NCBI GenBank assembly: GCA_034769895.1
Contig: CM068367.1
Location: forward strand, 110,716,654-110,780,653
Direction: 5' to 3'
DNA length: 64,000 nt
Source of the DNA: Magicicada septendecula
Lineage: Eukaryota > Arthropoda > Insecta > Hemiptera > Cicadidae
The notes beneath the pieces were generated by a model. It was not told the origin of the DNA and ran no database searches. It was given only the letters and a program-made list of their open reading frames with translations. Both the position numbers and the translations under genes were made by a program. Shown here piece by piece: positions 57,570-64,000 of this stretch. Positions within the stretch are counted from its first letter, which is position 1, and the number at the start of each line of letters is the position of its first letter.

Positions 57570-58764
57570 CTTCTGTGCTTGAAAATTATAACAAGAGTTT
57601 AGGAGTACTACTTTAATCCTATCTTAACATTGCCACGTTTTGTACATTAGCGCCTGTTTAATATACATCTAATTATCTTTCCTTTTACGCAATGTTGGTT
57701 GCATATGCAATTTTACGATCTATTCCCAATAGATTAGGAGGAGTAATTGCATTATTTATATCAATTTTTATTTTTATTTTTGTTCCTAGTTAATAAGGTT
57801 TTAAGTTAATAAACTATTATCCTTCAAAGTTAAAAATATAATTTTTTATAAGCCTTAGATTTATTTCTATCACCTTTAAATTTGCAATTTAATATTATTA
57901 TTAAATACTAGATTAAAAATAAGATTATTGAAAGGAAAATATTTCTTATGGGTTTACTGATATGTAACAAATTCACAGATTTTGAAGGCTTATAAGTCTG
58001 TGTGTTATTTTGATACAAAAAAGGGTTGTTACTTATCTATCCATTGAGGAAGTTTTCACAGATATCGTGTATCATCACGCTTAATTATAATTTATACCCC
58101 TTCTTTCTTGTGGACCATAATATGTTCTAAAGGTAGAATCATTTTGTTTATTGCACTACTCCATGATATCGTGTACCTCAACTCCCTCCCCCTCTATCTC
58201 ATTGTCGCGCGTGTGTGCGCCGGCAAACTCATTCCTATCCTGCCTCTAGACTGACAGAGGCAAGGAATCCGTAAACTGTTGTGCAAGAGAGACTTTGGAA
58301 AGTGATAGGCGATGAATAAGATCACTATGGCGAAAAATTTAGAATAAAGTGATCATAAAACTGAAATACTGTATTTTGTAGGTATGTACAGTACACTCGT
58401 ATTACTATTTTGAGCAATGATAAATCTTAGTAAACTAATTTTGATTTTCCGAGATCACTGGGGACAGTACAGAATGTGTGCGTGCAAAGTTGAGGTATTT
58501 GAAATAACGATAGATTAAATAATACACTGCTATCAAATGAAAGAGGGAGGCGAACAGGCTAGTAAATAGTTAGTATTATTTCGTTTACGATAATGTTTTT
58601 TAAAAGAAGTGTGTGTATACACAAAATACACGTGGCGGCTAGCGAATCAAAATACTGCGTGCTGCAAAGTAACAATACTACATTCGGAAAGTATATGACT
58701 AATAAACATATGCTATATCACGGCAAACATTATTGTCATAAGCTGTCTTATGCAGAATAACACC
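57570..58764. other. No recognised feature
   Basis: AT-rich. Confidence 0.35.
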
Positions 58765-58880
58765 CGATAGTTTTCTTCTTTCACTATTTATGTCACAATG
58801 CTTAAGTATTATGATTTTTCAACGAAAGAGAGAGTATTTTTTAAATAATATACCTTACAGAAGAAAAAATAAAACAGTTT
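58765..58880 (-). repeat. R6 repeat, uninterrupted copy
   Basis: The minus strand reads TTTCTTCTGTAAGGTATATT, then ATTTAAAAAATACTC, TTTCGTTGAAAAA and AATACTTAAGCATTGTG, which is the sequence split by the LTR element at 59735-63323 (left flank to 59734, right flank from 63324). It is an in-window empty site. Confidence 0.8.
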
Positions 58881-59334
58881 TTATTTAAAAACTGGAAAAG
58901 AATTAAAAAATTTACAGGCATTGTGAATGCAATGCACAGAGAAGGGCATTGAAACTGCTTCAATAAATCTAAAATATATATATATATAAATATAATTATA
59001 ATTATAATATATATGTATACTCGCTTCCTCCTGATCCATCGCTCAGTAATAAATTCTTGTCTGATGTACTACCTTACGATAAATTTAAGGGGATATGGCA
59101 CTGAAACTCACCAAAAAATTCAAAATTTTCTACGTTATTGACAACAAAGAAGTAGTTTCTATGGAAACTCACCGGTTCCCATTTTCGATCACGCACCAGC
59201 GATCGGCCGCAAATGTGCGACACGTCCTTATAAACATTGTCAATGTTAAAATTTCCCAGGTTAAATTAAACAAAAATTAAAAAAAAAAAAAGAAACTAAA
59301 CTGTCAAGAGAGATGTACAAGGTCTATTATTTTG
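58881..59334. other. No gene; TA-rich run at 58975-59010
   Basis: Imperfect ATATAT tract; nothing else. Confidence 0.4.
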
Positions 59335-59500
59335 TTATGACAATTTTGTCACCACTTTTGCAAAACTGCTAGTCGCTTCGCTCTTGACGATGCCTTCGGT
59401 GTGTCCACCATCTTCAGATGGACACACTGAAAAGTCTCGTCGAGAGCGAAGCGGCTAACAGTTTTGCAATAAGTGGAGACAAAGTTGGTGTTAAGATGCC
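59335..59500. repeat. Palindromic element 10
   Basis: Arms about 59340-59415 and 59420-59495 (cttttgcaaaactgctagtcgc versus its near complement) around ACCATCTTCAGATGG. A CTGAAGA-stem-GAAG arrangement exists on the minus strand (GGTG/CACC stem), but the core and stem I do not fit a hammerhead well. Confidence 0.6.
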
Positions 59501-59730
59501 TTCTAATAAAACTAACACGACTGGAATAATTTTTTAATGTTTTGTGTTCTGACTAACCGTGTTCCCGGCTGCAACATTTTGTTTGGAAACTGCAAGCTGT
59601 TGTTACAGACATACTAATCAGCGTTGGAAATAATAGATTATGTTTATGAGCAGCCAAGGGGACACTCTTGTTTCTATCTGTATCCGACTGTCAGTGTGCG
59701 TACAAAAAGATACTTTTTCTTCTGTAAAGT
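59501..59730. other. Left flank of the LTR element; last part is R6
   Basis: From about 59705 (CTTTTTCTTCTGTAAAGTAT) it matches the R6 copy at 58765-58880. Confidence 0.5.
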
Positions 59731-59734
59731 ATAT

Positions 59735-60314
59735 TGCTACGACAGCATAGAACAATCTACGCGTTTATCGAATGCGCCAGAAAGATCTCGACGTAAGCGT
59801 GTGGTGTACGTGCTACTAAACGCATGTTGCGAGAATTTTCTCGACTTTGCCAGCCTTCGCTCGGGCGCTCGGACTGTGTCAAGGCCGCAGCAATTACGTA
59901 GTTCGCGAGAGATAAGACGCAGTTTGGAAGCTTCTGGTGTGTGAGCGTAGCTATAAATACATCGCGTCGCGGCCTTAGTTTTCAGTTCAATGCGAGATTT
60001 TTGACTGTGCGGTTCGGGAGTATTAGTGCGATATTTACAGAGCGGTTCGGGTTATTACGGTGTACGTTCAAGTAGTTATTAGTGAAGGGTTGCGTTATAT
60101 ATTCGGACGGTATAATTGTAATACAGTTGAGTTTTAATATTTGTGGACATTTTAGTGCGTATGAAAAATTTCATTTGATTTGTTGTAGACACTGTGTTGT
60201 TAATTACGAACTGTTTTACTATAACAATTAAAGGTGTGATTAGTGACTTAATTGGTGTCTTGTACTTATTTTGTTTCCACTGTACCTACGACGATCGAGT
60301 AGACCGTCGTAACA
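59735..60314 (+). repeat. 5' LTR
   Basis: 580 bases, TGCTACGACAGC to CCGTCGTAACA, nearly identical to 62744-63323. Confidence 0.95.
59952..60016 (+). promoter_or_regulatory. LTR core promoter: TATA box, initiator, downstream element
   Basis: TATAAATA at 59952, TCAGTT at 59982-59987 (the arthropod TCAGT initiator, likely start A59984) and GGTTCG at +28. TATA-to-start spacing of 32 bases is typical of polymerase II promoters. The 3' LTR has the same signals. Confidence 0.65.
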
Positions 60315-60333
60315 GTGGTGCCAGAAGTGGGAT
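60315..60333 (+). other. Likely primer-binding site
   Basis: GTGGTGCCAGAAGTGGGAT lies directly after the 5' LTR, where reverse transcription of LTR elements starts on a tRNA 3' end. The TGG start is usual; the tRNA cannot be named with confidence. Confidence 0.6.
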
Positions 60334-60404
60334 AGAACGGTTAACAGTGGAAACAGTGGATACTTTGTACAAGACGAGTGTAATTCGTAATTAATCGAAA
60401 AACA

Positions 60405-62357
60405 ATGGATGCCAGTCAGATGATGGAAAATCTCCAGGCGCTGTTGTTGCAGACAGAAGAACGACGACGACAGGATTCAGAGAAAGCGGAAGAGAGACAG
60501 AAAACCCTCCTGCTGGAAGCAGAGGAAAGACGCAGACAGGAGGCGGAAGAAGCAGAAAAACGACAAAAAGAAGAACGAAGACAGGAAAGAGAAGAGGCTG
60601 AGGAACGTCAGAAAGCACTAATGCTAGAAACAGAAGAAAGACAAAAAGAAGACCGAAGACAAGAAAAGGAAGAAACAGAGGAACGACGTAAACGTGAAAC
60701 AGAGGACATCAAGGAGTTAATACAGCAGCAAAAGCAGACACAAGAACAAACCGCTGCAGAGTTGGGTCTCCTACGAGGTGAGCTTAATAAGCAAGTAACT
60801 AAAATATCGGAGGTACAAGAATCAATGACATTAAAAATAGCTGAAGTAGAAAAATCTGTCTTGACTGTGGAGGAATCGATGTCTACAAAAATATCTGTTA
60901 TAGAAGAATCTGTGTCAAATAAAATATCTGCAGTAGAAAACTCAATGGCAAACATAAGAGAACAAATTAAAACTGAAGTTGAACAGTGCATGAAGATTCA
61001 ACCAAAACAAATTTCTGAACAGACTGTACCAGTGATCAAGACAGAAAATAAGTTAACAGAGAAAGTCACTTTGCCTGCAGTAGGGACAGTTCATGTCAAA
61101 GCTCCAACCTTTGACGGAAGCACTCACTGGGCAACGTACCTCCGCCAATTTGAAGCTGCTGCATGCGCAAATAATTGGACAGAAAAAGACAAGGCTGTTT
61201 CACTTGTTCTTGCATTAAAAGGACCCGCGGCAGAACTACTACAGAAAGTGCCACCTGACAGCCAGAACATCTATGCCGAGTTGATAAAAGCTCTAGAATT
61301 ACGCTACGGTGATAAACATTTGCGAGAGGTGTACTACGCTCAGTTGAGAACAAGACGACAACGTTCCGGGGAAAGTCTTCAAGAATTTGAAGCAAGTATC
61401 GACAGATTGATTAGATTGGCCTATCCTGAAGCACCAGAAGACTTCCGAATAAGGTTTACGGTGCAGACATTTATTGATGGCATCGGAGATTGTGAACTTC
61501 AGCAAGTGTTACGAATGGCAAGACACCGAGATAGCTCAGAAGCTCTTGTTCACGCCCTAGAGTTTGAAGCTGCCAAGTCAGCGTCCCGCTACATTAATGG
61601 GTTTGTGCCATCACGTTGCAGTCAGAAGATCCCTGTATCACAGTACCGTTACGATGGGTGCAGAAAAACAGTGTTGTCGGACAAACAATTCAAAAGTTCA
61701 ACAGAATCGCAACGATTTGAAAAAGACAGAAGACCGAAATGTTACAACTGTGGAAAACGTGGTCATCTACAGGTAGACTGTTGGGAGAAGAAGATACCGA
61801 GAGAAGAGACTGATCGCACCAATTGGAGAAGTAAAGGCCCAGAACAGCACACAGTTTCCACGCTACATAAGATCAGTGGAAACTTGATTGTTAATGGATT
61901 TGCGGATGGTAAACCAACATCATTTACAGTTGACACGGGCGCAACAGTGTCCATTGTGCGCCCTGACTTAGTCTGTAACCGCCATCCTCTAATTAGCTCT
62001 TGTACAATACAGACTGTGACTGGAAGCCCCGTCAAGGTGCTAGGAAAGGTAGACGTACGTGTACGCCTGGGTCTTCTTGAGTTTAGCCACCAAATGCTCG
62101 TTGCAGACATTGTCGATGAAGTGATTCTTGGCACGGACATTATGAATGCCTACGGATTCGTTGTGGACTTAAGAGAGAATGTCCTGAAAGTTGGCCAAGA
62201 GATGATAAAGCTTTGCATGGCTAAAATGACAGGGTCTACCAACCATTCGATTAAGCGAGTGACATTAGTCGAAGAAAAATTCAACAAGTCTGGTCAAGAG
62301 GAAACCTCCCTGTTGCAAGCGGAAATGGAGGAAGAACTAGCAGAGGAAGTACAATAA
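60405..62357 (+). CDS. Gag and protease protein of the Gypsy-type element (650 residues)
   Basis: Residues about 1-130 are E/R/Q-rich with repeated EERRQE-type units and, with 130-200, predict a long coiled coil. Residues about 225-400 (HVKAPTFDGSTHWATYLRQF to ALEFEAAKSASRY) match the retrotransposon Gag capsid fold. CYNCGKRGHLQVDCW (from residue 446) is a CCHC zinc knuckle that binds element RNA. FTVDTGATVSIV (D at 510) is the aspartic-protease active site, and EVILGTDIMNAYGF is the later ILG(T/M)D block. Gag packages the element RNA in cytoplasmic particles and the protease processes it. This is an element gene, treated as a fossil. Confidence 0.93.
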   Translation: MDASQMMENLQALLLQTEERRRQDSEKAEERQKTLLLEAEERRRQEAEEAEKRQKEERRQEREEAEERQKALMLETEERQKEDRRQEKEETEERRKRETEDIKELIQQQKQTQEQTAAELGLLRGELNKQVTKISEVQESMTLKIAEVEKSVLTVEESMSTKISVIEESVSNKISAVENSMANIREQIKTEVEQCMKIQPKQISEQTVPVIKTENKLTEKVTLPAVGTVHVKAPTFDGSTHWATYLRQFEAAACANNWTEKDKAVSLVLALKGPAAELLQKVPPDSQNIYAELIKALELRYGDKHLREVYYAQLRTRRQRSGESLQEFEASIDRLIRLAYPEAPEDFRIRFTVQTFIDGIGDCELQQVLRMARHRDSSEALVHALEFEAAKSASRYINGFVPSRCSQKIPVSQYRYDGCRKTVLSDKQFKSSTESQRFEKDRRPKCYNCGKRGHLQVDCWEKKIPREETDRTNWRSKGPEQHTVSTLHKISGNLIVNGFADGKPTSFTVDTGATVSIVRPDLVCNRHPLISSCTIQTVTGSPVKVLGKVDVRVRLGLLEFSHQMLVADIVDEVILGTDIMNAYGFVVDLRENVLKVGQEMIKLCMAKMTGSTNHSIKRVTLVEEKFNKSGQEETSLLQAEMEEELAEEVQ

Positions 62358-62728
62358 GTATAACGACAAAAGAAGTGATTGGAGAGCCAACTATGGGTGT
62401 CGAGACAAAACTCTTGCTTGTTCCTGAGCTGATAGAAGCGGCCGAGGGTAAAGTGGCTGAAGATGAGGTTGCGCAAGAGGTTGTTGACGAGAACCAAACA
62501 AACTTGGATCAGCCAGTGGTATTTAGGTCATTAGTATCTGACGCAACGCGAGTGATTCCAGCGAAGCTAGTGGTTACGCGAACGATTCGCATTCCTGGGA
62601 ACGTGATGTTCGGATCACACGAGACTGAATTCGAAGAACGGGAAAATTATCCTTCTCAAGGACGGCCACCTAGATCGCCTGGTCGAGTATTACTTGGAAG
62701 ACGCTTTGCCAGTTCGGGACGAACAGGC
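62358..62728 (+). other. Interior 3' part of the LTR element
   Basis: About 370 bases between the Gag-protease ORF and the purine tract. The last hundred bases before the purine tract look like the tail of a pol region in composition only. No enzyme domain is recognisable. Confidence 0.6.
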
Positions 62729-62743
62729 TTAAGGAGGGGGAAG
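62729..62743 (+). other. Polypurine tract
   Basis: AAGGAGGGGGAAG directly before the 3' LTR, the usual second-strand primer site. Confidence 0.75.
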
Positions 62744-63323
62744 TGCTACGACAGCATAGAACAATCTACGCGTTTATCGAATGCGCCAGAAAGATCTCGA
62801 CGTAAGCGTGTGGTGTACGTGCTACTAAACGCATGTTGCGAGAATTTTCTCGACTTTGCCAGCCTTCGCTCGGGCGCTCGGACTGTGTCAAGGCCGCAGC
62901 AATTACGTAGTTCGCGAGAGATAAGACGCAGTTTGGAAGCTTCTGGTGTGTGAGCGTAGCTATAAATACATCGCGTCGCGGCCTTAGTTTTCAGTTCAAT
63001 GCGAGATTTTTGACTGTGCGGTTCGAGAGTATTAGTGCGATATTTACAGAGCGGTTCGGGTTATTACGGTGTACGTTCAAGTAGTTATTAGTGAAGTGTT
63101 GCGTTTTATATTCGGACGGTATAATTGTAATACAGTTGAGTTTTAATATTTGTGGACATTTTATTGCGTATGAACAATTTCATTTGATTTGTTGTAGACA
63201 CTGTGTTGTTAATTACGAACTGTTTTACTATAACAATTAAAGGTGTGATTAGTGACTTAATTGGTGTCTTGTACTTATTTTGTTTCCACTGTACCTACGA
63301 CGATCGAGTAGACCGTCGTAACA
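62744..63323 (+). repeat. 3' LTR
   Basis: 580 bases, partner of 59735-60314, followed by ATAT. Confidence 0.95.
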
Positions 63324-63410
63324 ATATTATTTAAAAAATACTCTGTCTTTCGTTGAAAAACCATAATACTTAAGCATTGTGTCATAAATAGGCCTAGTTA
63401 AAGAAGACTA
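63324..63410 (+). repeat. R6 repeat, right half of the interrupted copy
   Basis: ATATTATTTAAAAAATACTC then TTTCGTTGAAAAACCATAAT and CATTGTGTCATAAATAG match the minus strand of 58765-58860. Confidence 0.75.
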
Positions 63411-63805
63411 ATAAAACTGAAACACTGTGCATGTCTACTACACTTTAATTATATATTTGTATAATTGCAACCTTAACAAAACGAAATGTCTACTTTCTGA
63501 ACGGTAAGAAAATAGAAAAATTGCGGACATTTAAATAAATGCTGGTGGAAGATATTCACGTTGTGACGTAACGATCATTCCCATCGTGTAGAATAAATTT
63601 GTAAACCTTTCTTAAATACAGACGTGTTTGTATGGGGAAAACGAGGACGTGCTGAAGAACAAAGAGTACTGAAGAAAGTAAGAATGGAATTCCGTAAGGG
63701 GAAGCGCGAGTTGTGTGCAATTTATGGCTGCGAATATTTTCGCAAGCAGTTGTAGTTCCTTTAGTACTTGTTGCCTCCTTATATTGCTCATAAAAATTAA
63801 TTCTG

Positions 63806-63807
<2 letters not shown>
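63411..63807. other. No recognised feature
   Basis: Nothing seen. Confidence 0.35.

Positions 63808-63862
<55 letters not shown>
63808..63862. repeat. (CT)n microsatellite
   Basis: About 27 CT units. Confidence 0.97.
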
Positions 63863-63869
<7 letters not shown>

Positions 63870-64000
63870 ATTCAAATCTGCACAATAGATGAGTTCTGAA
63901 GGAAGAAAAAGAAAGAAGTATCAGAAAGAACCTTATGTACGAAGATTTAAAAGGAAAAGACATCAACGTAATCGCAAAATTTTGTTTGCACTTAATGAAT
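63863..64000. other. No recognised feature to window end
   Basis: Nothing seen. Confidence 0.35.

Larger units (their letters stand above)
59731..63327 (+). mobile_element. Gypsy-type LTR retrotransposon, non-autonomous, young fossil
   Basis: Two 580-base LTRs (59735-60314 and 62744-63323, both TG...CA) enclose a 2.4-kb interior, with the 4-base target duplication ATAT outside (59731-59734 and 63324-63327). Parts in order: 5' LTR, primer-binding region, Gag and protease ORF, short further sequence, purine tract, 3' LTR. The reverse transcriptase, RNase H and integrase are absent, so it is broken as an autonomous element (one major loss). The LTRs differ at only about half a dozen positions by eye, meaning recent insertion. 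It could have moved only with proteins from a complete relative. Confidence 0.93.

Noticed and set aside
59624-59944. 106-codon open frame at the 5' LTR
   Set aside because: The same peptide ending recurs in the 3' LTR; it is LTR sequence, not a gene.
60608-62140. Open frames on the minus strand under the Gag-protease ORF
   Set aside because: Shadows of the 650-residue ORF in other frames.

Overview
The window looks like a stretch of a large, AT-rich, repeat-dominated animal genome, most likely an arthropod. The clues are a eukaryotic tRNA-Pro gene, Penelope-like, Jockey-like and other LINE fragments, tRNA-headed SINEs, a mariner remnant, a Gypsy-type LTR element whose promoter has an arthropod TCAGT initiator about 32 bases after a TATA box, and long (TG)n, (TC)n, (GAA)n and (CAA)n microsatellites. 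I find no convincing host protein-coding gene. The one host gene I can support is tRNA-Pro(UGG) at 11212-11285. Nearly everything else that can be recognised is a mobile element or a relic of one.

The most interesting content is a set of hammerhead-ribozyme-like motifs, which fall in two settings. The first is the 3' end of Penelope-like elements (PLEs): 684-715 downstream of the PLE at 1-546, 7081-7119 next to the PLE at 7120-7510, and a textbook copy at 29124-29165 downstream of the PLE at 29307-30245. The second is a group of short palindromic (foldback) elements at about 1310, 10155, 19256, 26274, 27816, 32412, 43855, 50291, 52060 and 55043. Their arms carry one hammerhead-like core, or two in divergent inverted orientation. 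Stem I, stem II and stem III sequences differ between loci while pairing is kept, which argues for RNA structure rather than chance. Stem III is short and self-complementary in nearly all of them.

Layout. 0-12 kb: a PLE end, foldbacks, a roughly 1-kb unclassified repeat family here called R1 (copies at 3741, 7548, 10096, 48475, 51411), and tRNA-Pro. 12-25 kb: LINE relics including a decayed Jockey-type reverse transcriptase at 17265-18745, a second LINE 3' end near 21 kb, and two copies of repeat R2. 25-33 kb: foldbacks, the best-preserved PLE, and repeats R3 and R5. 33-46 kb: a run of short 5'-truncated LINE 3' ends, several with clear target-site duplications (TSDs) and simple-repeat tails, plus a SINE. 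46-56 kb: microsatellites, R1, R5 and R4 copies, foldbacks, a PLE scrap, a SINE and a LINE carrying a 291-residue reverse-transcriptase ORF with a perfect 12-base TSD. 56-64 kb: a solo LTR (56269-56764) and a 3.6-kb Gypsy-type element (59735-63323) with two 580-base LTRs. The element encodes Gag and protease but no reverse transcriptase or integrase, and it sits inside a repeat whose empty counterpart lies 5 kb upstream.

The genes do not form a pathway. The window is a record of successive insertions: a foldback into R1, an LTR element into R6, and a SINE beside a LINE tail. All assignments were made by eye from motifs and in-window comparisons; no database search was run.
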